A DNA stretch of 64,000 nt from Amycolatopsis benzoatilytica AK 16/65 (GTDB lineage Bacteria; Actinomycetota; Actinomycetes; Mycobacteriales; Pseudonocardiaceae). The notes under the pieces are model-generated. The model had not been told where the DNA came from. It made no database searches and was given only the letters and a program-made list of their open reading frames with translations. The stretch spans positions 1,397,953-1,461,952 of the forward strand of contig NZ_KB912942.1 of the NCBI RefSeq assembly GCF_000383915.1. Direction: 5' to 3'. Shown one piece after another: positions 1 through 8,515 of this stretch (its first letter is position 1; each line of letters starts with the position of its first letter). The position numbers and the translations under genes were made by a program.

Positions 1-1213
1 CGGCTCGCCGTCCCCAGCGCCGCCGCCCTCCGGGCAGGAGCAGCGCGGCGAGCAGGGGAGCGGCGAATTGCGTGCCGTAGCGGCCGAATCCGAGCCAGGT
101 TTGGCCGACCGCGGTCGCCATCGCCGGAACGACGCCGTTCGTGGGCACGTCGCCGCGCCGGAGGGCGCGGGTCATGCTCAGCACCGCGCCCGCGAACCCG
201 GCCGAGGCGAGCAGCGGACGGCGGGCGAGGAGCGCGGCGGCGGTCAGCGTCGGCCAGGGGTGCAGGACGAGCGGGGCCATCGCGTCCGGGCGGCGCAGCG
301 CGAGCGGGGCGGCGGATGTTCCGTAGCTCGCACGCCGGCGCAGGACAGCTGGCCAGCCGGCCGGTTCGTGGTGGTCGACCTGCGCGGACGGCTCGTAGCG
401 GAGCCGGAATCCGGCGTCGTGCAGCCGCCAGCCGAAATCGACGTCCTCGCCGACGCGCATCTCCGGATCGAAGGCAACCGAAGCCATCGCGGACCGGCGG
501 ACCAGGAGCGCGGCAGTGGGCACATAGGACAGCCGGGTGCCGGGGGCGACGCGGGCGGGCGCGGTGCCCATGTCGAGGCTGCTCGCGGCGCGGCTGTAGC
601 GGCCGGCCCAGGTGCCCGGGGCGAGCGGGCGGATGCGCGGGGCGACGGCGGCGACGAGCGGGTCGGCGAAGTGCCCGGCGAGCCGGTCGATCCAGTCCGG
701 CGACGGGACGCAATCGCTGTCCAGGAAGGCGATCAGGCTGGTGGACACGTGGTCCAGCGCGGTGTTGCGGGCCGCCCCGGGGCCGCCGTTGACATCTCGG
801 CGGACGAGCTTCGCGCCGTGCGCGGAAGCGATGGCGGCGATCGCGGCCGGGTCGGCGGAGCCGTCGTCGACCACCAGGACCGGGTAGCGGCCGCCGAGAC
901 TGTCGAGTCCGCCGAGGCAGCGGTCGAGCAGTTCGGCGCGGTCGAGGACCGGGATGACGACCGTCGCGTCGGCGGGCTCGGCAGGCGCAGGCGGTACGGG
1001 ATGCGCGAAACCGGCGTCGGTGAGCAGCCGGGCCAGCGTGCCTTCGGCGGGGGTGGCGACGGGATGGTCGGCCAGCCGCTCCCATGCGGCCCGCCCGGCC
1101 TTGGTCAGGCGCAGTACGCGAGCCGGGGAGCCGCCGAAAAGCAGGCCGTCGGCGAGTGTTTTGACGCTCGGGTCGAGCATCAGGCGGAATCCGGCGGGCA
1201 GGGGAGTGGTCAC
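1..1213 (-). CDS. mftF: Mycofactocin glycosyltransferase MftF (3' end beyond window)
   Basis: Family 2 glycosyltransferase that, by family knowledge, attaches beta-1,4-glucose units to the processed mycofactocin core in the cytoplasm. The 404 visible codons start at GTG (1213), overlapping the upstream SDR stop by 4 bases (GTGA). Residues about 1-75 form a PqqD/MftB-like N-terminal segment. From about residue 83 a GT-A fold begins with TVVIPVLDR, then VVDDGS and NGGPGAARNTAL, followed by the DSD metal/nucleotide-sugar motif in AFLDSDCVPSPDW. The ED signature MRVGEDVDFGWRL comes later, as is usual for GT2 enzymes. The C-terminal part, expected to carry membrane segments, begins with hydrophobic Ala/Leu stretches and is cut by the window edge. 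Position as last visible gene of the mft operon supports the name. Confidence 0.93.
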   Translation of the reverse strand, partial: MTTPLPAGFRLMLDPSVKTLADGLLFGGSPARVLRLTKAGRAAWERLADHPVATPAEGTLARLLTDAGFAHPVPPAPAEPADATVVIPVLDRAELLDRCLGGLDSLGGRYPVLVVDDGSADPAAIAAIASAHGAKLVRRDVNGGPGAARNTALDHVSTSLIAFLDSDCVPSPDWIDRLAGHFADPLVAAVAPRIRPLAPGTWAGRYSRAASSLDMGTAPARVAPGTRLSYVPTAALLVRRSAMASVAFDPEMRVGEDVDFGWRLHDAGFRLRYEPSAQVDHHEPAGWPAVLRRRASYGTSAAPLALRRPDAMAPLVLHPWPTLTAAALLARRPLLASAGFAGAVLSMTRALRRGDVPTNGVVPAMATAVGQTWLGFGRYGTQFAAPLLAALLLPGGRRRWGRRA

Positions 1214-1998
1214 AGTGCCAGACCTCCGTCGACCGGGACGACCGCGCCGGTCATCGCGCTGCTCTCCGGACTGGCCAGGAACGCCAGCACAGCAGCGACT
1301 TCGGCGGGGTCCAGCAGACGGTGCATCGGCTGCTGAGCGGCGAATGCGCGGGCTTCCGGAAGGTCGTAGAGCCGGGCGCTTTCGGCCAGGATCGGAGTGT
1401 CGGTGGAGCCGGGGCTGACCGCGTTGGCGGTGACGCCGGAGTCGCCCAGTTCCGTGCCGAGCGCGCGAATCAAGCCCGCGACGCCGGATTTCGCCGCGCA
1501 GTAGGCGGCGAGCATCGGCAATCCGCGCGTCGCGGCGGCGGACGCTACGGCGAGAAACCGGCCAGAGCGCGGCTTCGGCCGGTTCAGCAGGGCCGGGATC
1601 GCGACCCGGGCGAGGTTCAGGACACCGCGGAGATTCACGTCGAGAACCGCGTCTTCCTGTTCTGGCGGCATTTCCCATAGCGGTGCCCCGCCGCCGATCA
1701 CTCCGGCGGCGGCGATGGCTGCGTCGAGACCGCCCCAGCGCTGTTCGGCTTCCGCGACGGCTTCGGCCAACCGGCCTCGGTCTCGGACATCCGCGCGGAA
1801 TTCCGCTGCGGTACCACCGGCCTCGCGGATTTCAGCGACCACTGTGGACAGTTGCTTCGCGGTGCCGAGCGGATACGGCAGAGCCGGGTCGTCGTCGGCG
1901 AGGTCGACCGCGAGCACGGCCCAGCCCTGCGCGGCGAGCTTCTTCGCGGTGGCGGCGCCGATGCCGCGGGCCGCGCCGGTCACCAGAGCGGCCTTCAT
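1210..1998 (-). CDS. Mycofactocin-associated SDR family oxidoreductase
   Basis: A 262-residue short-chain dehydrogenase/reductase. The Rossmann glycine motif TGAARGIG is at residues 7-14, the usual NNAG motif is AAAGVIGG here, and the catalytic Ser and YxxxK are in VASAAATRGLPMLAAYCAAK. The C-terminus (VDGGLAL) is complete. Mycofactocin-linked SDRs are known to hold NAD(H) tightly and to need mycofactocin as the external electron acceptor, so this is probably an alcohol dehydrogenase whose nicotinamide is re-oxidised by the neighbouring cofactor. Its start overlaps the mftE stop by 4 bases and its stop overlaps the mftF start by 4 bases, so it is translationally coupled inside the biosynthetic operon. 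The substrate cannot be read from the sequence. Confidence 0.88.
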   Translation of the reverse strand: MKAALVTGAARGIGAATAKKLAAQGWAVLAVDLADDDPALPYPLGTAKQLSTVVAEIREAGGTAAEFRADVRDRGRLAEAVAEAEQRWGGLDAAIAAAGVIGGGAPLWEMPPEQEDAVLDVNLRGVLNLARVAIPALLNRPKPRSGRFLAVASAAATRGLPMLAAYCAAKSGVAGLIRALGTELGDSGVTANAVSPGSTDTPILAESARLYDLPEARAFAAQQPMHRLLDPAEVAAVLAFLASPESSAMTGAVVPVDGGLAL

Positions 1999-2684
1999 CG
2001 CACCACCGCCGAAGTCCAGTCCCGCACGTGCGCGACCAGCTGCGCCGTGAGGTCATCGAGCAGGTCCCGGCCTTCCTCCGCGCCAGCCCCGGTGGGATCG
2101 CCGAGCACTCCGGTGTCCGTCACCGCTCGAACGCCGCCGTCGCGAAGAAGCGGGAGCAGGTCGCGCAGCGGACGGCGATCGCCGGGCACCGCGCGGTCCA
2201 TCTGCACGGCCTCCGGGTGAAGCGCAAGCTGCAGAGCGGTTTCCGGCCGTCCGGCGTGCGGATCACCTTGCCAGCGCGGCTCGAACACCGACACGTCCCG
2301 AGACTCCGCGCGCAGCTTCGCGACCGCACGGGTCACCGCCGCCGCGTTGCCGCCGTGCGCGGACACGAAAAGCAGCCGCTCGAACGTTTCGCAGGCCGAC
2401 CGGCCGAGCTCGATCAGCAGAAACTCCGTCGCCGCTTGCCCGATCGACAGCGTCCCGGCGAACCCGGCGTGCTCGCCGCTCGACCCGTAGGGCAGCGCGG
2501 GCGCGACGAGCACGTCCGGCCGGTGCTCGGCGAGCCGGTCGCACAACGCGGTCGCGATGTCCGTGTCCGTGCTCAACGGAAGGTGCGCGCCGTGCTGCTC
2601 GGTAGCCCCGAGCGGGACGGCGAGGAGCGCGCCGGACGCCGCCCGCGAGGCGACGTCCGGCGACGGCAGATCCGCCAGCCGCAC
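1995..2684 (-). CDS. mftE: Mycofactocin precursor peptidase MftE
   Basis: A 229-residue creatininase-family metallopeptidase. MftE is known to cleave the MftC-modified precursor MftA, releasing the C-terminal cyclised Val-Tyr derivative. Family metal-ligand motifs are visible: LGATEQHGAHLPLSTDTDIA near residues 25-45 (Glu, His, Asp ligands) and SAHGGN near residue 108. The length is normal for the family. It starts one base after the mftC stop, so no gene separates them. In Mycobacterium mftD lies at exactly this junction, and it is absent here. The 3' end overlaps the SDR start as ATGA. Confidence 0.95.
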   Translation of the reverse strand: MRLADLPSPDVASRAASGALLAVPLGATEQHGAHLPLSTDTDIATALCDRLAEHRPDVLVAPALPYGSSGEHAGFAGTLSIGQAATEFLLIELGRSACETFERLLFVSAHGGNAAAVTRAVAKLRAESRDVSVFEPRWQGDPHAGRPETALQLALHPEAVQMDRAVPGDRRPLRDLLPLLRDGGVRAVTDTGVLGDPTGAGAEEGRDLLDDLTAQLVAHVRDWTSAVVR

Positions 2685-2685
2685 G

Positions 2686-3867
2686 TCAGCGGCCCGGAGC
2701 GAACCCGGCGAGCGGGTTTTCGTCGCACGCCCGTTCCGGCGGACGGCGCATCCCGATGCTCACCGGCACCGGCTTGCGCTTGCGGTGCGAGTGATCCAGC
2801 GACGGCTTCGGCGCGCTGCCCGCCGCGACGCCGGCCAGCGCGCGTTCGCCGTGCCCGCGCACGCATTCCGGATCGGGACCGTCGAGCGGCAGGCCGGTGA
2901 AGAACTTCGCCGCCATGCACCCGCCTCGGCAGGCGTCGAAGGCCGAACACGACGTGCACGCCCCGCCGCTCTGCGGGCTGCGCAGCTCGGTGAACAGCTC
3001 CGATTCCTGCCAGACCCGAGTGAACCCGCCCTCGCCGCGGGTGTTGCCGGCGAGGAAGGTGTCGTGGATGGCGAACGGGCAGGCGTAGACGTCGCCGACC
3101 GGGTCGACCAGGCACACCACCCGGCCCGCGCCGCACAGGTTCAGCCCGGGCAGTCCGCCGTCGCCGTAGCCGGCGAGGTGGAAGAACGAATCGCCGGTCA
3201 GCACGTTCTCGCCGTGCGCGACCAGCCAGTCGTACAGCTCGCGCTGTTGCTGCGCGGTCGGATGCAGTTCGTCCCAGACGTCCGCGCCGCGGCCGGACGG
3301 GCGGAGCCGGGTAAGCCGCAGCTGCGCGCCGTAGCGGTCGGCGATCGCCTTGAACGCGTCGAGCTGCCCGGCGTTCTGCCGGGTCACCACGACGGAGATC
3401 TTGAAGTTCCCGAATCCGGCCGCGGCCAGGTTCTCCATCGCCCGGATCGCGGTGCGGTAGGAGCCGGGGCCGCGGACGTGGTCGTTGACCTCCTCGGTAG
3501 CCCCGTCCAGGGAGATCTGGACGTCCACGTAGTCGCTGGCGGCGAGCCGCTTCGCGACGTCCTCGGTGATCTTGATGCCGTTGGTGGAGAACTTGACGCC
3601 GACGTGGTGCTCGGTCGCGTAGTCGACCAGTTCCCAGAAATCGGGGCGGACAGTGGGTTCGCCGCCGCCGATGTTCACGTAGAACACCTGCATCCGCTCG
3701 AACTCGTCGATCAGCGCCTTGCACTCGGCGGTGCTCAGCTCGCGCGGGTCGCGCCTGCCGGACGAGGAAAGGCAGTGCACGCACGAGAGATTGCAGGCGT
3801 AGGTGAGTTCCCAGGTGAGGCAGATCGGCGCGTCGAGGCCGTACTGGAATTCGTCGACAAGCGACAT
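2686..3867 (-). CDS. mftC: Mycofactocin radical SAM maturase MftC
   Basis: A 393-residue radical SAM/SPASM protein. MftC oxidatively decarboxylates the C-terminal Tyr of MftA and then forms a Val-Tyr cross-link. The radical SAM cluster motif CxxxCxxC is at Cys25-Cys29-Cys32 (ACNLSCVHC). The GGE-type SAM motif is NIGGGEPTVR, and auxiliary cluster cysteines occur in NLCGAGRVVCLVDPVGDVYACPF and CTSCSAFDACRGGC. The start is the ATG at 3867, which shares one base with the mftB stop (TGATG). The much longer upstream open frame overlaps mftB and mftA and is not used. The C-terminal tail of about 30 residues is basic and Pro-rich. Confidence 0.96.
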   Translation of the reverse strand: MSLVDEFQYGLDAPICLTWELTYACNLSCVHCLSSSGRRDPRELSTAECKALIDEFERMQVFYVNIGGGEPTVRPDFWELVDYATEHHVGVKFSTNGIKITEDVAKRLAASDYVDVQISLDGATEEVNDHVRGPGSYRTAIRAMENLAAAGFGNFKISVVVTRQNAGQLDAFKAIADRYGAQLRLTRLRPSGRGADVWDELHPTAQQQRELYDWLVAHGENVLTGDSFFHLAGYGDGGLPGLNLCGAGRVVCLVDPVGDVYACPFAIHDTFLAGNTRGEGGFTRVWQESELFTELRSPQSGGACTSCSAFDACRGGCMAAKFFTGLPLDGPDPECVRGHGERALAGVAAGSAPKPSLDHSHRKRKPVPVSIGMRRPPERACDENPLAGFAPGR

Positions 3868-4160
3868 CACACGCTCCTCGGCTGGATCATGTCCGACGCC
3901 GCGAGGGCGGCGAGGGCGGCGCGGTAGCGGGGCAGCTCCGCGGGCGTGACCCCGGCCTGCGCGCAGGCGGCGCGGGCGGAGGGATGGTCGATCAGGGCCT
4001 GCACCGCGGCGAGCATGGTGCGGCTCTTGAGAAAGGACAGCCGGCGAGTGCCGAAGTGATACAGCAGCGCGCCGAACCGCTCCGGCCGGATGGAGACCCG
4101 GCTGTCCAGTTCCCAAGCACCGTCCAGATCGAACGCCGCGGCGGTGCGGTCAGTAGACAC
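3867..4160 (-). CDS. mftB: Mycofactocin precursor chaperone MftB
   Basis: A 97-residue RiPP recognition element protein of the PqqD/MftB type. It binds the MftA leader and presents it to MftC. The sequence has the family pattern: an N-terminal stretch with LDSRVSIRPERFGALLYHFGTRRLSFLKS, then helices to the end. It begins inside mftA (the two reading frames overlap by 11 bases) and ends on the first base of mftC, so the three proteins are tightly coupled. The ATG start at 4160 gives the usual family length. Confidence 0.95.
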   Translation of the reverse strand: MSTDRTAAAFDLDGAWELDSRVSIRPERFGALLYHFGTRRLSFLKSRTMLAAVQALIDHPSARAACAQAGVTPAELPRYRAALAALAASDMIQPRSV

Positions 4161-4257
4161 CGCACATGCCGTCGATCGAGACTTCTTCGACCAGCAGTTC
4201 CTCGGCGACGACGGCCTCGTCGGCGCTCGCTTCGGCGGTGGCGGTCGGTTCGTTCAT
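4150..4257 (-). CDS. mftA: Mycofactocin precursor peptide MftA
   Basis: A 35-residue acidic peptide ending in the diagnostic core IDGMCGVY. The last two residues, Val34-Tyr35, become the redox moiety after MftC and MftE act. The leader is rich in Ala and Glu. The ATG at 4257 has a good ribosome binding site (GGGAG, 6 bases upstream). The overlapping 136-codon open frame has no plausible N-terminal extension, so this short start was chosen. It is the first gene of the operon, preceded by a gene-free region with operator-like dyads. Confidence 0.96.
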   Translation of the reverse strand: MNEPTATAEASADEAVVAEELLVEEVSIDGMCGVY

Positions 4258-4285
4258 CGTGACTCCCTTGGCACGTCGACGATAT

Positions 4286-4334
4286 TTGGCACTTAGTGCC
4301 GAATGTGTTCGAAACAATACTGTCACCAAGTGCC
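4286..4334. promoter_or_regulatory. Two operator-like dyads upstream of mftA
   Basis: A perfect 6-1-6 dyad, GGCACT-T-AGTGCC, lies at 4288-4300. A second, imperfect copy at 4322-4334 reads GGCACTTGGTGAC on the minus strand and differs at two positions. The centres are 34 bp apart and the nearer one is about 30 bp upstream of the mftA start. Mycofactocin operons are commonly repressed by the TetR-family regulator MftR, so these are candidate MftR sites. No mftR gene is in the window, so the assignment is an inference. From 4335 to 4608 no gene or other structure was seen. Confidence 0.6.
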
Positions 4335-4608
4335 AGAAGCAATGGCCCAGCCCGCGGAGGTACCCGAATGGCGGACCGGGCCGGCCTTCGCCGCAGGTCG
4401 GCGGGGTGCGGCCGGCTTTCGCGGGTGCGCTACGACGGTGCCGACTGGGAACTTCGGCCGGCCGCGGCGGCAGTCGAAGCTGGCCGTCCAAACAGGACTC
4501 GACGGCGGTGGAGGGTCGACGCGCGCCTGGGCGGCGGGCGATGGCAGCGGGACCGGGCACGCGCCCGCGCCGATCGCGGCCGTGTTCCCGGCCGCCGTGA
4601 TCGGGTGG

Positions 4609-5124
4609 TCAGCGGTCGATCTGGTTCGCGATGTCTCGCGCGGCTTTCCCGGCGGGCTGGCGCGAGGTGTCGATGAGCGTCGCCTCCTCGCGCAGCCACG
4701 GCAACGCTTCCAGGTAGCGGGCGACGTGGTCGAGCCGCCACTGCCGCGCAGCCGTCTCGACCTGATCGCCTTCGATGCGGGCGACAAGTTCCTCCGGCGC
4801 CGCGTGCAGGACGAAATGCCGGACCGGCACCCGCTCGGCGGCGAAGGCCCGGAAGATCTCGTGCGCGTATCGCTGGACGAGGACGGTCTGCGGGATCACC
4901 AGCGCGCCGCCGGTGTGGCCGAGGATCTCGATCGCGGTGCGGGGGACCAGAGCCCGCCAGGGCGGCAGGTCCTGGAAGTCGCCGACCGGTTCGGTGATGA
5001 CCTGGCGGAGGAGGTAGCCGACGAGTTCGGAGTCGAAGATCCTGGCCTGCGGGAGCAAGCGGGCGAGTTCGCGGGCGGTGGTGGTTTTGCCCGCGCCGAA
5101 GGTCCCGTTGAGCCAGATGATCAT
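4609..5124 (-). CDS. TmrB-like P-loop ATP-binding protein
   Basis: A 171-residue P-loop kinase-like protein opening directly with a Walker A motif: MIIWLNGTFGAGKTT, with GTFGAGKT at residues 7-14. This opening and length resemble the TmrB/AAA_33 family, known from tunicamycin resistance in Bacillus and found with diverse or unknown small-molecule or nucleotide targets. A mid-protein acidic segment and an Arg-rich LID-like stretch (AARQWRLDHVARYLEALPWLREEA) fit a phosphotransferase. It is monocistronic, on the same strand as the mft operon but separated by 350 bp, with no sign of functional linkage. The substrate is unknown. Confidence 0.7.
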   Translation of the reverse strand: MIIWLNGTFGAGKTTTARELARLLPQARIFDSELVGYLLRQVITEPVGDFQDLPPWRALVPRTAIEILGHTGGALVIPQTVLVQRYAHEIFRAFAAERVPVRHFVLHAAPEELVARIEGDQVETAARQWRLDHVARYLEALPWLREEATLIDTSRQPAGKAARDIANQIDR

Positions 5125-5333
5125 TTGTCACGATAGCGCGGTGATCTGGCCGGCCGCCAGGACATCTCCGTCTCGGGCTCGCTCAGCAGCCTCGTCGAAG
5201 CGACCCGGCACGGCGAGCTGGTGCCCGCGCGGGCGGGCCGTCGCTCGAGGCGGCGGAGGTGCTTGCTCCGACGCCTGCCGGATGCGGCGTGCCAATCGAT
5301 CTCGTACGCGACACGATCACCGCACCGGAAGGC

Positions 5334-6182
5334 TCAAGGCAGCAGATTCGCTCGCCGCGCGGCATTGACCGCCTGCAGCCGCGTCCGCGCGTCCAGCTTC
5401 CGCATCGCGTTCCGCAGATAGCTCTTCACCGTCTCCGCGCCCAATCCCAGCGAAGCGGCGATGTCCACATTGGTCATTCCGGCCGCCACCCCGCCCAGCA
5501 CGTCCAGCTCCCGAGCCGACAACCCGACCGCACCGTCGGCCGGCCCGCCGGTCAGAGTCCGGCACACCGAGTCCAACCGCTCCCGCAGCTCCGGATCGTC
5601 CACCCCGGCGGCGATCCGCCGAAGCTCCGCATGACTCTCCCGAACGGCCTCCGCATCGGCCGGCGCCCCTGCCGGCGCGACCGCCGCGGGCACCAGCAAC
5701 GCGACTCTTCGCCGCACCTCCGCCCGGATAGCCAGCTCCTGCTCCAGGTCCCGGGCCACCTCGACCATCGCGGACACCGAACGGTCGCCGAACCGGACCT
5801 GCTCGCGGGCCGCGCCGTACAGCACCGCCCGGACCGTCCGCTGCACGATCACCGGCACCGCCATCACCGCTCGCACGCCCTCCGTCTGCACCGCGCGGTC
5901 GTAGTGGTGGCTGATCGCGTCGCTGGTGGAGTAGTCCGCCAGCACGACCGGTTTGCGCACCCCGATCGCCCGGCCGCCGAGCCCTTTGCCCTCCGCGACC
6001 ACCAGCCCGAGCAACGAGGTCGTCGAATTCCCGACCAGCTCGGTCATCTGCAGCCGCCGGCCGTCCGCGACCGCGCCGCCGAACGACAACGGCACCTGGG
6101 CCGCGCCGCGCAGCCGCACCAGCGCGCGCCGGACCTCCGCGATGTCCTCGGCCTGGCCGGGAGCGGGATCAGGATCGGGCAT
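5334..6182 (-). CDS. GAF domain LuxR-family transcriptional regulator
   Basis: A 282-residue regulator. Residues about 15-175 look like a GAF sensory domain (LVVAEGKGLGGRAIGVRKPVVLADY is a typical GAF stretch). Residues about 220-275 carry a LuxR/FixJ helix-turn-helix (LSARELDVLGGVAAGMTNVDIA, then ETVKSYLRNAMRKL). The ATG at 6182 follows a GGGG ribosome binding site. The longer open frame upstream crosses the divergent acyl-CoA synthetase and is a shadow. The gene is divergently oriented to the acyl-CoA synthetase with 75 bp between starts, so it probably controls that gene in response to an acid or acyl ligand. The ligand is unknown. Confidence 0.85.
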   Translation of the reverse strand: MPDPDPAPGQAEDIAEVRRALVRLRGAAQVPLSFGGAVADGRRLQMTELVGNSTTSLLGLVVAEGKGLGGRAIGVRKPVVLADYSTSDAISHHYDRAVQTEGVRAVMAVPVIVQRTVRAVLYGAAREQVRFGDRSVSAMVEVARDLEQELAIRAEVRRRVALLVPAAVAPAGAPADAEAVRESHAELRRIAAGVDDPELRERLDSVCRTLTGGPADGAVGLSARELDVLGGVAAGMTNVDIAASLGLGAETVKSYLRNAMRKLDARTRLQAVNAARRANLLP

Positions 6183-6257
6183 CGGGCACCCCTTTTCGGG
6201 GGTAGTGGTCCTGCTGACGTGCGGAGATAGTACCGCCGACACTGGCCGACGACGACC

Positions 6258-7898
6258 GTGGAGCACGCTGTGAGCCCTGAGCGGACCACCCGCGACCTGT
6301 TGCAGACCTATGCCGCGCCGGACGCGGACGCGACCCGTTTGCTGTGCGGGCGCCACCCGGCGGACGCGGTGGCGTTCACCCTGGTCGAGCCCGACCTGAG
6401 CAGTCACGACCTGACGTACGGGCAGCTGGAGAAGGCATCCGCGCGGTTCGCCGCCGCTCTTTCCGCGCACGGAGTCCGCCCCGGCGACCGGGTCGCGACG
6501 CTGATGGGGAAGTCCGCCGAACTGGTCACCGCGCTGCTCGCGATCTGGCGGCTCGGCGCGGTGCACGTGCCGTTGTTCACCGCGTTCGCGCCGCCCGCGA
6601 TCGCGCAGCGGATCGTCGGCAACGGGACCCGCGCGGTGATCGTCGACGCCGGCCAGCGCGGCAAGCTCGAACCCGGCGCGGACCTGCCCGCCGATCCGGA
6701 CCGGCTGATCGTGACGACCGGCGACGCGACCGGTGCCGACTTGTCGTTCCAGACCCTGCTGGCCGAGGAGCACCCGGTGCCCGAGCCGGTCGCGATCGGC
6801 GGCGACGGGACCTTGATCGAGATCTTCACCTCCGGCACGACCGGCACGCCGAAGGCGGTGCCGGTGCCGCTGCGCGGGCTCGCCGGGATCCACTCCTACC
6901 AGCAGTTCGGCCTCGACCAGAACGACGAGGACGTCTTCTGGAACGCCGCCGACCCGGGCTGGGCGTACGGGCTGTACTTCGCGTTGCTCGGCCCGCTCGC
7001 CACCGGACGGCGCAGCCTGCTGCTGCACGCCGGGTTCAGCCCGGAGCTGACCTGGCAGGTGCTCGAACGGTTCGGCGTCACGAACTTCACCGCCGGCCCG
7101 ACTGTCTACCGCGCGCTGCGCAGCTCCGGCGTGGAGGCGCCCTCCGGGCTGCGGCTGCGGCACTGCTCGTCGGCGGGGGAGCCGCTGACGCCGGACGTCG
7201 TGACCTGGGCCGAGGAGGTGCTCGGCTGCCCGGTGCGCGACCACTACGGCCAGACCGAGACCGGCATGGTGGTCGGCAACGCGTGGCAGCCGAATCTGAT
7301 CGCGCCGGTCAAGACCGGGTCGATGGGACGGCCGCTGCCCGGGTTCGCCGTCGAGGTGCTGAAGGCCGACCGCGACGAGGTGGCCGAGGCCGGCGAGACC
7401 GGCCGGGTCGCGATCGACGTGCCGGCCAGTCCGCTGATGCCGTTCACCGGCTACCGCGACGCGCCGGATCGCACCGCGGAGCGCTTCAGCTCCGACGGCC
7501 GCTGGTACTACACCGGGGACATCGCCGCCCGCGACCACGACGGCTACCTGACGTTCGGCTCCCGCGACGACGACGTGATCCTGATGGCGGGCTACCGGAT
7601 CGGCCCGTTCGAGGTGGAAAGCGCGCTGGCGCAGCATGAAGCAGTCGCCGAAGCCGCGGTGATCGGCGCTCCGGACGAACTGCGCGGCGAGCTGGTGGTC
7701 GCGTACGTGGTGCTGAACCCCGGCACCGAGGGCTCGGACGAACTGGCCGCCGAGCTGCAGCAGACGGTCAAGACGCGGCTGGCCGCGCATGTGTACCCGC
7801 GCCGGATCCACTTCGTGCGCGAGCTGCCGAAGACACCGAGCGGGAAGATCCAGCGCTTCGCGTTGCGCGGCCGGGAATTGAGCACCACCGCCGGCTGA
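6258..7898 (+). CDS. Acyl-CoA synthetase (AMP-forming)
   Basis: A 546-residue ANL-superfamily ligase that activates a carboxylic acid as an acyl-adenylate and then a CoA thioester. The P-loop FTSGTTGTPKAVPVP is at about 190-204 and the QTETGM motif follows in DHYGQTETGMVVGNAW. The hinge region YYTGDIAARDHDGYLTFGSRDDDVI is near 415-440, and the catalytic C-terminal Lys sits in TPSGKIQR near residue 530. The domain order and AcsA/medium-chain-like motifs suggest a short- to medium-chain substrate, but the acid cannot be fixed from sequence. It is divergent from the GAF-LuxR regulator, its likely controller, and ends in a bidirectional terminator. Confidence 0.9.
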   Translation: MEHAVSPERTTRDLLQTYAAPDADATRLLCGRHPADAVAFTLVEPDLSSHDLTYGQLEKASARFAAALSAHGVRPGDRVATLMGKSAELVTALLAIWRLGAVHVPLFTAFAPPAIAQRIVGNGTRAVIVDAGQRGKLEPGADLPADPDRLIVTTGDATGADLSFQTLLAEEHPVPEPVAIGGDGTLIEIFTSGTTGTPKAVPVPLRGLAGIHSYQQFGLDQNDEDVFWNAADPGWAYGLYFALLGPLATGRRSLLLHAGFSPELTWQVLERFGVTNFTAGPTVYRALRSSGVEAPSGLRLRHCSSAGEPLTPDVVTWAEEVLGCPVRDHYGQTETGMVVGNAWQPNLIAPVKTGSMGRPLPGFAVEVLKADRDEVAEAGETGRVAIDVPASPLMPFTGYRDAPDRTAERFSSDGRWYYTGDIAARDHDGYLTFGSRDDDVILMAGYRIGPFEVESALAQHEAVAEAAVIGAPDELRGELVVAYVVLNPGTEGSDELAAELQQTVKTRLAAHVYPRRIHFVRELPKTPSGKIQRFALRGRELSTTAG

Positions 7899-7909
7899 TC
7901 GGGTGCTTG

Positions 7910-7945
7910 CCGCGGGCTGTCCCAACCGGGCCGGACAGCCCGCGG
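7910..7945. terminator. Bidirectional terminator hairpin
   Basis: Perfect 13-bp stem (CCGCGGGCTGTCC / GGACAGCCCGCGG) with a 10-base loop, followed on the plus strand by TTTCCCTTT. It lies between the convergent acyl-CoA synthetase and DUF3060 genes and can serve both. Confidence 0.8.
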
Positions 7946-7996
7946 TTTCCCTTTGCCTGGCGCGATTCCTGGGAAGCGCGCCGGCTTCGGCGAACG

Positions 7997-8515
7997 TCAG
8001 GGGGTGGCGGTTCCGCCCTGGGTGATGACACTCGCGCCGCCCTTGTTGACGATGCGCGGGCTGCCCGAGGCGTAGCGCACGACGATGCCGCCCCCGGTGG
8101 TCACGATCTTCTGCGCCGAGCCGATGTTGATGACCGAGCCGTTGCCGTTGACCGTCAGCAGGGCGCACGGCCCGTTGAGGGTGAGCTGCACGTTGCTGGC
8201 CGTCACGAGGACCTTGCGGGACTTGCAGTTGTCGGTCAGCGACGTGCCGTCCTCGCTGACGATCAGCGGTTCGCCCTGGCCCTGGATCTCCTGGGTGTCG
8301 GCTTCCTCGGTGTCGGCCGCGGGCGAACTCCCGCCCGGCGTCGACTGCTGCCCGGCGGCCGGTGCGGCAGGCGGCTGCGGCGTGGCGGCCGGTTCGCCGG
8401 ACCCGCAGCCGGCGGCCAGCAGTGCGGTCAGCCCCGCCGTGGCCAGGATCGCGCCGATGCGCGGGGCGGGCCGGTTCGCGCGGGCCGGGGAGGCGGAGGG
8501 GAGAGCTGGTTGCAT
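7997..8515 (-). CDS. DUF3060 lipoprotein
   Basis: A predicted exported lipoprotein of 172 residues from the ATG at 8515. The alternative TTG start 9 bases upstream has no better signal. The N-terminus has a basic stretch, a hydrophobic segment (about 20-35) and a lipobox LLAAGC with Cys37. A Pro/Ala/Ser linker to about residue 75 leads to a DUF3060-like beta-rich domain with repeated short strands (KVLVTASNVQLTLNGPCALLTVNGNGSV and following), suggesting a small beta-helix. Similar proteins occur in mycobacteria and other actinobacteria, with no established role. The AT-rich bases just upstream of the start are the likely promoter. Confidence 0.82.
   Translation of the reverse strand: MQPALPSASPARANRPAPRIGAILATAGLTALLAAGCGSGEPAATPQPPAAPAAGQQSTPGGSSPAADTEEADTQEIQGQGEPLIVSEDGTSLTDNCKSRKVLVTASNVQLTLNGPCALLTVNGNGSVINIGSAQKIVTTGGGIVVRYASGSPRIVNKGGASVITQGGTATP

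Noticed and set aside
68..1336. A 422-codon open frame on the plus strand opposite mftF.
   Set aside because: It is Arg/Gly/Ala-rich antisense shadow of mftF, with no family features.
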